IMG/VR virus record: IMGVR_UViG_3300040751_002893
Location: 1-64,000 of that record
Strand: one strand, 5' to 3'
DNA: 64,000 nucleotides
Source of the DNA: a virus
This document shows positions 20,026-29,337 of the stretch, piece by piece. Positions within the stretch are counted from its first letter, which is position 1, and each line of letters begins with the position of its first letter. Position numbers and translations under genes: made by a program. The notes beneath the pieces were generated by a model. That model did not search any database. It worked only from the letters and a program-made list of their open reading frames with translations, and was not told the DNA's origin.

Positions 20026-20237
20026 TATAATGGCCCATCAATTTCTGTTATAACTTTTGACTTTTGCTCTGGTGCTTTTACGGTTGGTGGGTTTACCACA
20101 ACCAATTCCCCTGCATCATCAATTTGAACATTGAAGTTTTTGAGAACAGGTACAATATCTGTTTGCTCCATAAGAGACTTTTGTAGTGCCATCATGATTG
20201 CTCCGACAGCTTGGTTTGATAATTTATGATCTTTCAT
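20025..20237 (-). CDS. Small conserved-type protein, 70 aa, first gene of late-control operon
   Basis: The protein (MKDHKLSNQAVGAIMMALQK...) has an N-terminal amphipathic helix and a proline-rich tail (VVNPPTVKAPEQ). It is the first gene after a strong promoter at 20260-20288 and has a good GGAGCAAT site. It is followed with overlap by the zinc-ribbon, membrane and sigma-factor genes, so it belongs to the same transcript. A small late-transcription accessory protein would fit the position, but I see no defining motif. Confidence 0.65.
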   Translation of the reverse strand: MKDHKLSNQAVGAIMMALQKSLMEQTDIVPVLKNFNVQIDDAGELVVVNPPTVKAPEQKSKVITEIDGPL

Positions 20238-20259
20238 TATTGCTCCATATTTTAATATT

Positions 20260-20288
20260 AGTATAACACGTTATCGGTTGCTTGTCAA
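20260..20288 (-). promoter_or_regulatory. Sigma-70-type promoter for the 20237-to-left operon
   Basis: On the minus strand TTGACA (20288-20283) is followed by exactly 17 bp and TATACT (20265-20260), with TGT just before the -10 box. The -35 box lies inside the last codons of the epimerase gene. No GGACA operator is present. Confidence 0.8.
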
Positions 20289-21110
20289 GTTTTTTTTAAA
20301 ACATTTTTCCAAACCTTCTTCAATGGTTACCTTTGGTTCCCATCCTAACTTCCGAAGTTCCGATATATCAGCCAATGTATCCTTGACATCTCCTAATCTT
20401 TCGGGTGCATGGTTCCAAATAACGTCATAGTTTTGATCAATAAAGTGCTTTATATGATTAAGTGATACCGAAGTACCCGAACCAACGTTAAACCCTTTTC
20501 CGTTAAAATTTTCTTCATAATTCATACAAAATATATTAGCCGAGACGATATCGTCAACATGGACAAGGTCTCTTGTTTGTTCTCCGTCTCCATCAATGCG
20601 AAGGGATTTTCCTTGCCTAATCATTTCCATCCAAGCGCAAATAGCTGTTGAATAAGAACCACCATATTCTTGATCTTCTGAATAGGCATTGTAATATCGG
20701 AGACATACTGTATCAAGACCATAGAGTTCTGAATATAAACGACATTCCATTTCGTTCATTAACTTATGGAGACCATATGGTGATTTGGGGACTCCATCTC
20801 CGTTACCATGAACTGCTGAAGATGAAGAGAATATCACTCGCTTAACTCCATGGTCTTTCGCCCACTCTAAAAGAACAGATGTTACAAGGACATTTTGTTT
20901 CATTGTGTACGCTGGCTTCTCAACTGAATAACCAACACGAGGACAAGCAGCAAGATGAAACACATAATCAAATGATTCATCTGGTAGACAATGGAGAATA
21001 TCCTCTCCGTCTTTGAGGTCGATACCATGGACGTTATGATTTTGTTTTTTAAGTTCGGAGAATACGTGACTTCCGATGTAACCTTTGTGGCCTGTTACTA
21101 ATATTTTCAT
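20271..21110 (-). CDS. NAD-dependent sugar epimerase/dehydratase (extended SDR)
   Basis: A 279-aa protein starting MKILVTGHKGYIGS, the nucleotide-binding TGxxGxxG motif. The catalytic set is complete: S97/S98 in FSSSSAV and Y112-x3-K116 in YGLHK. Extended SDRs of this type act on nucleotide sugars such as UDP- or GDP-hexoses. The ATG at 21110 overlaps the upstream stop as ATGA and has a GGAG site. It is the last gene of the sugar cluster, and its tail codes for the -35 box of the next promoter. The exact substrate cannot be told. Confidence 0.85.
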   Translation of the reverse strand: MKILVTGHKGYIGSHVFSELKKQNHNVHGIDLKDGEDILHCLPDESFDYVFHLAACPRVGYSVEKPAYTMKQNVLVTSVLLEWAKDHGVKRVIFSSSSAVHGNGDGVPKSPYGLHKLMNEMECRLYSELYGLDTVCLRYYNAYSEDQEYGGSYSTAICAWMEMIRQGKSLRIDGDGEQTRDLVHVDDIVSANIFCMNYEENFNGKGFNVGSGTSVSLNHIKHFIDQNYDVIWNHAPERLGDVKDTLADISELRKLGWEPKVTIEEGLEKCFKKNLTSNR

Positions 21111-21493
21111 TTTATTTTCTCCATAAACTTCATTGTATCTTTCCAATTTTCAAATCGATATCCTTTATCATCTATATAAATTAAAGCATGAGGTTTCCCC
21201 CAAGATACTTCTTTAATAAATTTATCAATCTTGTTTTCTTTTAACCATTCCCATATAAGCTGCTTTCCACTCTTTTCTTTTACCAAAGGACGTTCTGGGT
21301 GGCATTTGCAACTATAGATGACTATTTCATATCCCATGCCATAAAGAGTTTTTATAGATTCTATAGAATCAGAAATTGCTTCTCCATAAATGGTACCATC
21401 ATGATAGCCTAAGAAATGATTGTGAATTACTCCATCAAAATCTATAGCTATGGTTTTTTGTTCTGCTTTCGTGAATCGATTTACATACTTCAT
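21107..21493 (-). CDS. HAD-like phosphatase, 128 aa
   Basis: The motif DFDGVIHNH (residues about 18-26) is HAD motif I, with the aspartate nucleophile and the second aspartate two residues later. IVIYSCK is motif II-like and YIDDKGYRF is motif IV-like. The small size without a cap domain is like single-domain HAD phosphatases. It lies in the sugar cluster, coupled to the epimerase by an ATGA overlap, so a sugar-phosphate substrate is plausible. Confidence 0.75.
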   Translation of the reverse strand: MKYVNRFTKAEQKTIAIDFDGVIHNHFLGYHDGTIYGEAISDSIESIKTLYGMGYEIVIYSCKCHPERPLVKEKSGKQLIWEWLKENKIDKFIKEVSWGKPHALIYIDDKGYRFENWKDTMKFMEKIK

Positions 21494-21494
21494 A

Positions 21495-22208
21495 CTAACT
21501 GCTTCTATCTTTAATAGCAGATACTCTATTATTTGCTGCTGTTATACCGATATTGTAATTAATATTTGTTCTTTTTAGAAACTGAACTTCAATACTAAAG
21601 GCTTCTTCTAATTGTTTTGATATTTTTTTATACTCCGAAGATGCTTCCATTATGACTTTTCTAGTCTCATATCTATCCAAAAGCATTTTTTTGTGCATAT
21701 CGATAACACAAGAGATACTGTTGGCATTAACAGATCCACCCATTGTTGTATTTAGATTATATTTTTTTGCCACAGTCAATGCTTTTTCTACTTGTTCCAT
21801 AACAATATCTGAGTCTACCATACTTTTTGGTAAGCCCATTGATAATGCTAAATCTGTTCTTCCAACAACAATGCCATTTATATGTTTATGATTTTCTTTT
21901 AAAATATCTTCAACATTATTAACAGCAGTTATTGTTTCGATATTTATATTTCGCTCATGGATGAAATCAGCCCATGGGTCAGTAGCCGTTATAAATTTTT
22001 TTGCTGCGAATTCGCTCTCTATCATGGGGGCTACAATGCACTTAGCGCCATAATTAATAGATCTTTCTATATCAGACTTTGCTTCGCAACCTCCAATTTT
22101 AAAGGCTAGGTTTATATTTTTTGATTTTGACAAAGATGATAAGATTTGAACTTCAAAGTCTCTAAGGCCTTCATCTTCATATGACCCTTTTAAAAATAAT
22201 ATACTCAT
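21495..22208 (-). CDS. HpcH/HpaI aldolase-family protein, 237 aa
   Basis: The sequence has the TIM-barrel pattern of this family: KIGGCEAKSD, then GAKCIVAPMIESEFAAKKF, ETITAV, and GIVVGRTDLALSMGL. The paired Glu and Asp expected to bind the divalent metal are present. Members cleave or form C-C bonds with pyruvate or related keto acids. Next to a CMP-sugar synthetase and a sialyltransferase-like gene, it could supply a keto-acid step for a nonulosonic acid-like sugar. That link is inferred. Confidence 0.78.
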   Translation of the reverse strand: MSILFLKGSYEDEGLRDFEVQILSSLSKSKNINLAFKIGGCEAKSDIERSINYGAKCIVAPMIESEFAAKKFITATDPWADFIHERNINIETITAVNNVEDILKENHKHINGIVVGRTDLALSMGLPKSMVDSDIVMEQVEKALTVAKKYNLNTTMGGSVNANSISCVIDMHKKMLLDRYETRKVIMEASSEYKKISKQLEEAFSIEVQFLKRTNINYNIGITAANNRVSAIKDRSS

Positions 22209-22930
22209 TCAATATTCTCCATTTTATTTTTTAAAAATTCTAGTTGCCACTTATCATCGACTTCCATACAAGTTTTCTGAATATATGGATATATATTATT
22301 CCCTAACCACTTATATGGTAATTTTCCTGTATTAGAAAAAATGTTTTTTCTTCTAGTTAGCCAGAATGATCCGTTAAAGAAATATATATCTCCGGCACTT
22401 TTTTTATCGTTTATCAGGTTATTGTTTTTATTTGCTATGATTTGCTTCTCTTCTAAAAAAGTTTCTATTTTATTATCTACTATCTTCATAGCTCTGAATG
22501 GGTTGAACATGTTAAATTTGGAAACACTTTCTACACTATCATACTGTGGGTTGTTTTGCAGAATATCTATACTTTTTTCTATATCATCAGCCGACATACC
22601 ACAAGAATTTCCTAATAAAATTAAAACATAGTCTACCTCTCTATTCAAAGATTCTTCTATAGCTTTTATTCCGTGTTTCATAGTCTCTTTGTGTGAAGAA
22701 TTATCTTCACAAAGAAAAGCAGGTCTATCAATAATTTGTACTTTATCTGGGAAGTCATATTTTTTTATAAATTGACAGTCTGTACTTATAAACACTTTTT
22801 CTACTGAGTTTGTTTTTAAACATTCCAAAATATTATGGTAAAACAATGGATATCCATCGACTTCAGTTATATTTTTATTTGGAACAGACTTGCTTCCTGC
22901 TCTTGCTGTTTGTAGCGCTACTATCTTCAT
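22205..22930 (-). CDS. CMP-sugar cytidylyltransferase, NeuA/KdsB-like
   Basis: A 241-aa protein with the nucleotide-binding signature ARAGSKSVPNKNI at residues 9-21, shared by CMP-N-acylneuraminate and CMP-KDO synthetases. FISTDC and the DRPAFL segment also fit. The enzyme activates a 2-keto sugar acid with CTP. It overlaps the aldolase gene by 4 bp and precedes it in the transcript. Upstream lies a sialyltransferase-like gene that could use the CMP-sugar. Confidence 0.85.
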   Translation of the reverse strand: MKIVALQTARAGSKSVPNKNITEVDGYPLFYHNILECLKTNSVEKVFISTDCQFIKKYDFPDKVQIIDRPAFLCEDNSSHKETMKHGIKAIEESLNREVDYVLILLGNSCGMSADDIEKSIDILQNNPQYDSVESVSKFNMFNPFRAMKIVDNKIETFLEEKQIIANKNNNLINDKKSAGDIYFFNGSFWLTRRKNIFSNTGKLPYKWLGNNIYPYIQKTCMEVDDKWQLEFLKNKMENIE

Positions 22931-23592
22931 AAATCTAAAGACTCCTTTATGAAGTTGTCACATGTTATTTTTCTTTCTTTATAAATTTTTCGAAAAAAAA
23001 TGATTTGTTTATCAATGTCATGATTTTGCACCCTAGAAAACAATTCTCTTACTTGTTTTTCTGATATGCTACTGATTCCGTATTCATTCATATAACCCCC
23101 TTTAAAGAAGGTTATCCCACTTATATGTACTTGTTCAGGATTATATTCTAGACAATCTAGAATAGCAGTAAAACCAGTGTTCGGAATAGTATTTCTGCAT
23201 TCTTTCACATAATTCGTATACTTATGTGGATCCACAACAGAATAGTCTAAGCGATTTCTATTTAGTTCTTCAAAAGTCTTTATATTAGCCAACCAAGATG
23301 GTTTGATTCCTGGAGGGGAAATTCTTAGATGTTTGATTTCTTTTTTAATCCAAAAATCGATTTTTCTATGGTTTGTATTTGTTGAAGGATCTACAGCCAC
23401 AGTCGCATGCACAATATCTGTTTTTTCTCCAACAATATGCGGAATTTTTTCAACCAAGTCAATGCTTGAGTTTACTCTAATAATTGTGTCGAATTCATCA
23501 ATCTTGTCAGCAATTGGGTTTTGTTTTAAATAGGAAGCAGGTCCAATAATAATGATTTTTTTGTTTTCTATGAAATCTTTAAATATCTTCAT
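22927..23592 (-). CDS. Sialyltransferase-like glycosyltransferase (GT29-type)
   Basis: A 221-aa protein with the opening IIIIGPASYLKQ...DEFDTIIRVN, which follows the large sialylmotif pattern of GT29 enzymes (hydrophobic strand, glycine turn, ID-x-FD-xx-IRxN). PNTGFTAILDCL matches the small-motif region. GT29 enzymes transfer a nonulosonic acid from its CMP form. It overlaps the NeuA-like gene by 4 bp. Family assignment is by pattern only; a related DUF115-like transferase is the main alternative. Confidence 0.7.
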   Translation of the reverse strand: MKIFKDFIENKKIIIIGPASYLKQNPIADKIDEFDTIIRVNSSIDLVEKIPHIVGEKTDIVHATVAVDPSTNTNHRKIDFWIKKEIKHLRISPPGIKPSWLANIKTFEELNRNRLDYSVVDPHKYTNYVKECRNTIPNTGFTAILDCLEYNPEQVHISGITFFKGGYMNEYGISSISEKQVRELFSRVQNHDIDKQIIFFRKIYKERKITCDNFIKESLDL

Positions 23593-24169
23593 TTTTAAAA
23601 ACTCCCATAATACTCATGTTTTCTAGAAAAAACATCTCTTCTATAGACCAATTTGTGAATTTTTGCACAACATTTCTCAAAGTATAGGGGCTAAACCAGC
23701 AATTATGATCCGGATGTACAATTTCATGAAATTGTTTTGAATTCAAGTACTTAAAATGGTTCGAATAACACAAATAAGCATCCGGTACCGTTATTATTAC
23801 TTTTTTACATTTCACGCGTGATAAGTTGCTCAAAAACAGACCTATGTTATCAACATGTTCTAGGACTTCCGGTATTAACATAATATCAAATTGTTTATCA
23901 GCAATTTGATTTAAATCATCGTATAATTCTTTATGATTTAGAAGCTTGGACATTTCTTCAAAATTATCTGAGTTGGTATCCAGACCGACTAACTCACTGC
24001 ATACTTTGTCTAGATTCATATGAAGGTTTCTAGAATAATTTGTCACGGGCCAATCCATGCACCCAACATGTAGAACGCTTTTATCTTTACACATTTCAGG
24101 CAAAACAAAGATTCGATGATTTGAAATAAATTTATAATTTACTTCTGTTATTTGATGGTAGAAGCTCAT
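23579..24169 (-). CDS. Class I SAM-dependent methyltransferase, 196 aa
   Basis: The protein shows the methyltransferase signature SVLHVGCMDWP for SAM binding, an acidic residue after the second strand (ELVGLDTNS), and LIPEVLEHVDN, typical of small-molecule methyltransferases. It lies within the glycosyl cluster with 4-bp and 14-bp overlaps, so methylation of a sugar or glycan end is likely. The precise acceptor is unknown. Confidence 0.8.
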   Translation of the reverse strand: MSFYHQITEVNYKFISNHRIFVLPEMCKDKSVLHVGCMDWPVTNYSRNLHMNLDKVCSELVGLDTNSDNFEEMSKLLNHKELYDDLNQIADKQFDIMLIPEVLEHVDNIGLFLSNLSRVKCKKVIITVPDAYLCYSNHFKYLNSKQFHEIVHPDHNCWFSPYTLRNVVQKFTNWSIEEMFFLENMSIMGVFKNEDI

Positions 24170-25239
24170 TGTTCTTTTCCTTTTATTAAGTTATAATATT
24201 TTAAGCAAACTTTTTCTGTTGAAAAGAAATCTTCCCAATCTTTTCTACTATTTTTACCCTCAACATGTTTTATCGATTCTTCTAGAAGAGTTGTTGTGAT
24301 ATCAAAATTACTTAGGACTTTTCCTCCGCCTAGTGAACCAAAAACGCCCGGCACTCCACCGCAAGGTGTCGAAATCCACGGTAAACCTGCGGACATAGCT
24401 TCTATTAAAACCAAAGGCAAACCCTCTGATAATGAGGGCATAAAATAAACATCAGAAATCAACAACAATTTATTGATTACGCCTTTGTTATTTGTTCCCT
24501 TTATTAACTTTATATTTTTTTGTAAATTATTTTTTTTAATATAATTGTTGCACTCTATAAGATGCGATTTTTCTTCTGCGTTCTCGCAAGATCCTAGTAA
24601 TACTAACGTATAATCTTTTTTTAATTGTGACTGTGCATATGCTTTTATAAGAGCAATTTGGTTTTTTCTAGGATGCCAACGGCCATGATTAAAAATGATT
24701 TTATTGTTTATTCCAATTAATTGTTTAGAGATTTTGTCTTCGATCTCTCCATTTTTAACATCCCAACTGAAATTGGGAATGTGGGTATACTTAATACCAT
24801 TTTCGTTCAAAAACTTATTAACAGGAGCATCTAGGCAGAAAGAAACAACATGTGTGAAGTTTTTTATTTTTTCAACTCTAGATTTCAAATCTGCTATCCT
24901 GCCTTCATGAACCCATCTATAAACATTCTCATCTAGGTTTAAAATCAAAATAGAATTGTTTATTTGTTTTAAATCTATGGTGCTCAATGGGGAGGAAAAA
25001 AGATCAGCAAAAACAAACACAGCATCATAGTGTTTTTCAGATATAATATTTGTTTTTGTAAAATCCATTCTTTGTATTTCGTTGATAACATACCCAAGAT
25101 CTCCTCGTGAGGAATCAGGTGATGTTAAAATCTCGATCTCATGACCTTGATCTCGAAACCACTCAGCAATACCTTTGCATAACATTTGAGTTCCGCCAAT
25201 CGATGGATAATAAAAATCAGAAACAAAGCCTAATTTCAT
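24166..25239 (-). CDS. Glycosyltransferase, GT4 family, 357 aa
   Basis: A GT-B fold enzyme: the N-terminus KLGFVSDFYYPSIGGTQML is the typical GT4 start, and the C-terminal half has FNHGRWHPRKNQ and the donor-binding FMPSLSEGLPLVLIEAMSAG with the conserved glutamates. Such enzymes build glycans from nucleotide sugars at the cytoplasmic side. It overlaps its neighbours by 4 bp on both sides and belongs to the same operon. Confidence 0.88.
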   Translation of the reverse strand: MKLGFVSDFYYPSIGGTQMLCKGIAEWFRDQGHEIEILTSPDSSRGDLGYVINEIQRMDFTKTNIISEKHYDAVFVFADLFSSPLSTIDLKQINNSILILNLDENVYRWVHEGRIADLKSRVEKIKNFTHVVSFCLDAPVNKFLNENGIKYTHIPNFSWDVKNGEIEDKISKQLIGINNKIIFNHGRWHPRKNQIALIKAYAQSQLKKDYTLVLLGSCENAEEKSHLIECNNYIKKNNLQKNIKLIKGTNNKGVINKLLLISDVYFMPSLSEGLPLVLIEAMSAGLPWISTPCGGVPGVFGSLGGGKVLSNFDITTTLLEESIKHVEGKNSRKDWEDFFSTEKVCLKYYNLIKGKEQ

Positions 25240-26462
25240 AGCATTGCCTCCAAATCGATAAGTTGTTCAACAGGGTCCGCTTCAATGACTTTATCACAAA
25301 ACAGTTTATGAAGTTTTTCATCAGAGAACTTATCATTAACCAAAGTCTTAAGTTCTTCGGCTCGTTCTTTCATTTTATCATAGCTTTTATATGCTTTTCG
25401 CAATGCCATTTTGTAAGAGCCTTGGTCGGCATATGCCCACATTGAATCTTTTTCCAATACACCGTTCCATACAGCATATTGTTGAATTGGCTGGAGACTA
25501 TAGTCGACACTGTTGAAGTAATCTTTACCATTATGATGTAGAAAGTCAAGTTGACCAGACCAACCAATTGTTGTAATTGGAAGTCCTTCGCGAGCAGCTT
25601 CAAATAATGGCAGACCGAAACCTTCACCATGAGCAATGTTAATCATACCTTTAATCTTATCATTATTATAGAGGCCAGTCATTTGACCAGATGTAAGGTC
25701 TCCATGCAACAAGTACACAGAACACTTTCTATCTTTGTATTCTCCGAGCATTTGCTTCATTCGCTTTTGAAGATGCTCCCAATCCATAACAGAGTTGGAT
25801 GCAATATTGGTCTTGATAACAAGTCCAACCTCTTGATCGATAAACTCTTCAACAAACCACTTCAACATATTATCGAAGTTCTTGCGAGGAGAGATTTGAG
25901 ATACAGCAAGGAAGTTGAAATCATGCTTAAGTTCCAAGCCTTTGATCTCTTCAGGTTCGTGACGCTCTGTATTTTCCCATACAACATCAACAGGAACATT
26001 AATTTTATAAGGAACTTTCTCTCCAGTCTGTTGATTGATTGCTTCCGCTACTGTATCGACAAGCGATGTCTTTGCATGGTTAGAAACAACCAATACTTTA
26101 TCCATTTCATTACACTTTGGTAACCACTGAGGAGAACACTTGTGCGTCTCAATACCAGCAGTATAACCAATGTTGATTGGAGCAATCTTTTGGAATTCAT
26201 TTGGAATTGTTATTTGTAAAGACATGTCAACTTGAAGTTGCTTTCGTTGAATAAGAACTTGAGTTAATGTGATTCTCTCATCCATCCATGTTCTAAACTC
26301 CGACTGTTCCCATACCCAGCCGGTCTTTCCCCAAGCAATGGGGAGAATATAAATATCAAACTCATCTTCTTGAGATTTCAATGCTCTCAAAGCAAAGCGA
26401 GCCTGTTCGCCATATCCTGATTGTGAAAGGACAGGGCCTCTTACTAAAATTTTCTTTTTCAT
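25236..26462 (-). CDS. Glycosyltransferase, GT4-like, 408 aa
   Basis: A GT-B enzyme with GPVLSQSGYGEQARFALRAL near the start and FLAVSQISPRKNFD plus NIAHGEGFGLPLFEAAREGLP in the C-terminal donor domain. The latter carries the EGFGLPxxE motif of GT4. It overlaps both neighbouring glycosyltransferase genes. Together with the 421-aa enzyme it suggests successive sugar additions to a glycan on the host surface or the virion. Confidence 0.88.
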   Translation of the reverse strand: MKKKILVRGPVLSQSGYGEQARFALRALKSQEDEFDIYILPIAWGKTGWVWEQSEFRTWMDERITLTQVLIQRKQLQVDMSLQITIPNEFQKIAPINIGYTAGIETHKCSPQWLPKCNEMDKVLVVSNHAKTSLVDTVAEAINQQTGEKVPYKINVPVDVVWENTERHEPEEIKGLELKHDFNFLAVSQISPRKNFDNMLKWFVEEFIDQEVGLVIKTNIASNSVMDWEHLQKRMKQMLGEYKDRKCSVYLLHGDLTSGQMTGLYNNDKIKGMINIAHGEGFGLPLFEAAREGLPITTIGWSGQLDFLHHNGKDYFNSVDYSLQPIQQYAVWNGVLEKDSMWAYADQGSYKMALRKAYKSYDKMKERAEELKTLVNDKFSDEKLHKLFCDKVIEADPVEQLIDLEAML

Positions 26463-27727
26463 TACGCTACCTCCACAAATCGAACGCCATTGTAATTCTT
26501 TCTATTTTCCCATGAGCCTTCTTCTTCATGAATCTTATCCATAAAGTCAACCCACGTATTATTGAAAGTTTCGAAGTTATAATTCGTTTCAACATGCTTG
26601 CGGCCAGCCATACCCATCTTACGTCTTTCAACGGCTCCCATGTCGTAAATCTTCGACAATGCGGAAAGAAAATGGTCTTTGTTGAGACGGTCTTCGTAAA
26701 TATAAGGAACATCTTGGGACCCGATGATAGACTTTGAGGAGGGGAGGAGGGGGACTCCAAACATTTCTGCTCCGGAGATAACCTGTTCTTGTAGACCGCC
26801 CGTCATGTTAACAATAATTGGGGTTCCGCAAGAGAGGGATTCAAGTGTTGCAAGACCAAAGCCTTCAGCATCTGAAATATTAATAGTACAGTCAGCCATG
26901 TTATACATAGCAGCTAAATGTTCCGGGGGGAGCTTCTTGGTTGAAAGGAGTACTTGTCTATCATCAAGTCCCAGATGTTCGATAATGTGTGTGAGATCTT
27001 GACCGTGAGGGTCTTTGGGGTCTGTGTGCATAAGGAGTTGTGCTTTGTCGTGGAGTCCACGTTTATCAAGCCACTCTTTAAACCAGAATATCAAAGTACC
27101 AGATTGCTTTCTTCGGGCGTTTCTATTATTCCAGAAGAAAATAACCTTGTCTCGGTCAGACTCAGGTAAACTGTCTTTTCGTATATTCTCAATCTGTTCT
27201 GGAGTGTAAGGCTTGAACACCTTCTCATTGACAGCATGAGGAATATATTTTCGTCTTACTTCAGGTGCTGCTTGTCTTACAATATCATCTGTTAGTTTTG
27301 AGATAGTTGCAACAGCATCGTTAGAAATATAGAATTTTCGGTTGAACATTGGCACAGGATAGTTATCCCATACATGATAATAAACCATAGGCATGAGAGG
27401 GCGAATCTCATTTTCAATTTGCCATAACCAACCCCAGAAACGTGGATCAGTCATAAACCAGAGAATATCTGGTCTTTCGGTTCGGATAACGGAACGAATC
27501 ATTTCTTGTGTTCCATATCCATCGACAGGAATAATTTTCCAGTCTTCTCCATAAGGTTCAACTTTCTTAGGAGAATAGTCGTTGTGTTTGATTGCGCCTC
27601 CTAGGGAGACGATAGAATAGCGACCGGTGTTGAGAAGAGCTTCGCACATATATTTTGTTTGAGTCCCAACACCGGACGGGGACAGGGGATGGTCCGATAG
27701 TGTTAATACTTTAATTTTCTTTGTCAA
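26462..27727 (-). CDS. Glycosyltransferase, GT4-like, 421 aa, first gene of sugar operon
   Basis: The protein opens KVLTLSDHPLSPSGVGTQT and has FFWNNRNARRKQSG and NISDAEGFGLATLESLSCGTP, the donor-site pattern of GT4 enzymes. It is the promoter-proximal gene of the sugar operon: a strong promoter lies at 27756-27784. The ATG at 27727 has an upstream GAGG site. Its N-terminal half is closely similar in style to the next gene, so the two may be ancient duplicates. Confidence 0.88.
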   Translation of the reverse strand: MTKKIKVLTLSDHPLSPSGVGTQTKYMCEALLNTGRYSIVSLGGAIKHNDYSPKKVEPYGEDWKIIPVDGYGTQEMIRSVIRTERPDILWFMTDPRFWGWLWQIENEIRPLMPMVYYHVWDNYPVPMFNRKFYISNDAVATISKLTDDIVRQAAPEVRRKYIPHAVNEKVFKPYTPEQIENIRKDSLPESDRDKVIFFWNNRNARRKQSGTLIFWFKEWLDKRGLHDKAQLLMHTDPKDPHGQDLTHIIEHLGLDDRQVLLSTKKLPPEHLAAMYNMADCTINISDAEGFGLATLESLSCGTPIIVNMTGGLQEQVISGAEMFGVPLLPSSKSIIGSQDVPYIYEDRLNKDHFLSALSKIYDMGAVERRKMGMAGRKHVETNYNFETFNNTWVDFMDKIHEEEGSWENRKNYNGVRFVEVA

Positions 27728-27755
27728 GGTATACCTCTTTGTATGTTATATTATT

Positions 27756-27784
27756 AGTATAACATGTCTATCGGATGTTGTCAA
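27756..27784 (-). promoter_or_regulatory. Sigma-70-type promoter for the sugar operon
   Basis: TTGACA at 27784-27779, 17-bp spacer ending ATGT, then TATACT at 27761-27756, on the minus strand. A T-rich tract lies upstream of the -35 box, and no GGACA operator is present. Confidence 0.82.
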
Positions 27785-27813
27785 GAAAAAAGTTAAACTT
27801 TTTTTATTTTTTT

Positions 27814-29337
27814 TTATTGTTGCTCGTACCAGTTGATTGAAACAGCGCCATCGATTTGTGAATTCGAAGTCTTGATGGCTATCAATAAATGATCACCAGG
27901 CCCGAAAGCAAAATTGTAGTCCAAAAGACTTTCTGATCTTCCAGACGCAGATCCGATAACCAACTCATAAAAAGGTAAACCAGATGTGGTTATGGTCTGT
28001 GTACCTGGGTTTAGTTCGGCATAAGATACAATACTATTGTTTTCGTCGATATATTCAAAGTTAACATCCCCAGATACTTCTGCATTTAAGAAAAAACCTA
28101 TTGTTAGAGTCTTATTATTAACCTCATTTGAACCAGCGATTTTGAGTGGGTCAAATTCTCCGAAACAAGATTCTCCATTAAAAACTCTATTCGCTTTCAT
28201 CATAACAAATGGCTTATAAACTTGACTGGTATTTACATTTGTAAAGTTACGTGAATAAGCAAATTTAGGATCAAGTTTGTAAAGATCTCCTTCGACATAA
28301 GCAGCCATTGAAGCAGTTCTAAGCTCAACAGAAGTTGTGCCTCCAATATTAGCAGAGGTTGCAAGTACATTGATGTTTGGGTTTTTAAGAACGGGTGTTG
28401 TTCTTGCATTAGCATTTTTAATCTCGTGGAATTGTTGAGGGCCTCCGGTTTCCGGATTCTCTATATAAAACTTAGCATTACCAAACCCAAGATATTGAAA
28501 ACCAATTTGAAACACATTTCCCATTTGTGGTTCAAATACCATTCTGCTTGGACCATTGCCATCAAGCGTATCAATATTGAAAGAGCCTGAAGGGATGAAA
28601 GTGTTGGTTTGTGCTTCACCGGCTTTTGTTTGAGAGAATGTCCCAACTATGCTATTTCCGGTAGCAGTGTATATGCCATCCATTAAACCAGATCTTGCAG
28701 AGATAAAATAAACAGAATCTCCGATAGCATCGGCCAGCCAACCACCATTCCCAACATTAGAATAATCATATAAAGAAAGTTGATAAGCGGTTTGAGAAGG
28801 GTCACTGGCACCGGTTACAGGTACGCTGATAGCACTGCTGTCTAGTGTAACTAAAACATCGCCTGTTCCTGCACCTGTTGTTATTGTAAGTTTTCGAATC
28901 TCTCTTTGACCATCTTCTGAATGAAGGATTCCAAAATTATTTCCAAAGTATCCAATGAAATATCCACACTCTGATGAACCAAGTCCAATAAACTGTGCGT
29001 TTCCTGCCGATGGTGTATCAAATAAAGCAGTCGCCCTCATCATAGAGCCTTGTCCCGGCTTATATTTAAGTCCTCGTCTCAGTTGGACGACAGCAGAACC
29101 AGAAGGATCAGTTCCAGAATCAAGAACAGCCATACCATCAGATACTGTTAAAGTTCCACCAGCGAATTGTCTATCAGAGAAAATTTGATTGTTGACGTTA
29201 AACACGAAGTCACCTTGAGCGACAGGTGTTAACTTTGCTGTTAGAATCTCACCAAATGTGCTTAATGGAGAGTCAATCGCAACACTCGTTGATCCATCCG
29301 CATTTGTTTTTTTCTTGCTTAAATCTGTAAAACCCAT
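27814..29337 (-). CDS. Virion surface/fibre protein, 507 aa
   Basis: The protein starts MGFTDLSKKKTNADGSTSV and has a beta-rich jelly-roll-like segment with GDFVFNVNNQIFS, LKYKPGQGSMMRATALFD and GYFIGYFGNNFGILH. This pattern occurs in fibre or capsid-surface proteins of several phages and large viruses. The ATG at 29337 has an AGGAG site and overlaps the stop of the gene before it (TAATG). Together these two genes form a small structural pair between a nuclease and the sugar operon. It could be a receptor-binding or head-decoration protein; I cannot decide which. Confidence 0.7.
   Translation of the reverse strand: MGFTDLSKKKTNADGSTSVAIDSPLSTFGEILTAKLTPVAQGDFVFNVNNQIFSDRQFAGGTLTVSDGMAVLDSGTDPSGSAVVQLRRGLKYKPGQGSMMRATALFDTPSAGNAQFIGLGSSECGYFIGYFGNNFGILHSEDGQREIRKLTITTGAGTGDVLVTLDSSAISVPVTGASDPSQTAYQLSLYDYSNVGNGGWLADAIGDSVYFISARSGLMDGIYTATGNSIVGTFSQTKAGEAQTNTFIPSGSFNIDTLDGNGPSRMVFEPQMGNVFQIGFQYLGFGNAKFYIENPETGGPQQFHEIKNANARTTPVLKNPNINVLATSANIGGTTSVELRTASMAAYVEGDLYKLDPKFAYSRNFTNVNTSQVYKPFVMMKANRVFNGESCFGEFDPLKIAGSNEVNNKTLTIGFFLNAEVSGDVNFEYIDENNSIVSYAELNPGTQTITTSGLPFYELVIGSASGRSESLLDYNFAFGPGDHLLIAIKTSNSQIDGAVSINWYEQQ

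Noticed and set aside
25629-26123. Plus-strand ORF of 164 codons
   Set aside because: It is antisense to a clear GT4 glycosyltransferase and has no start context.
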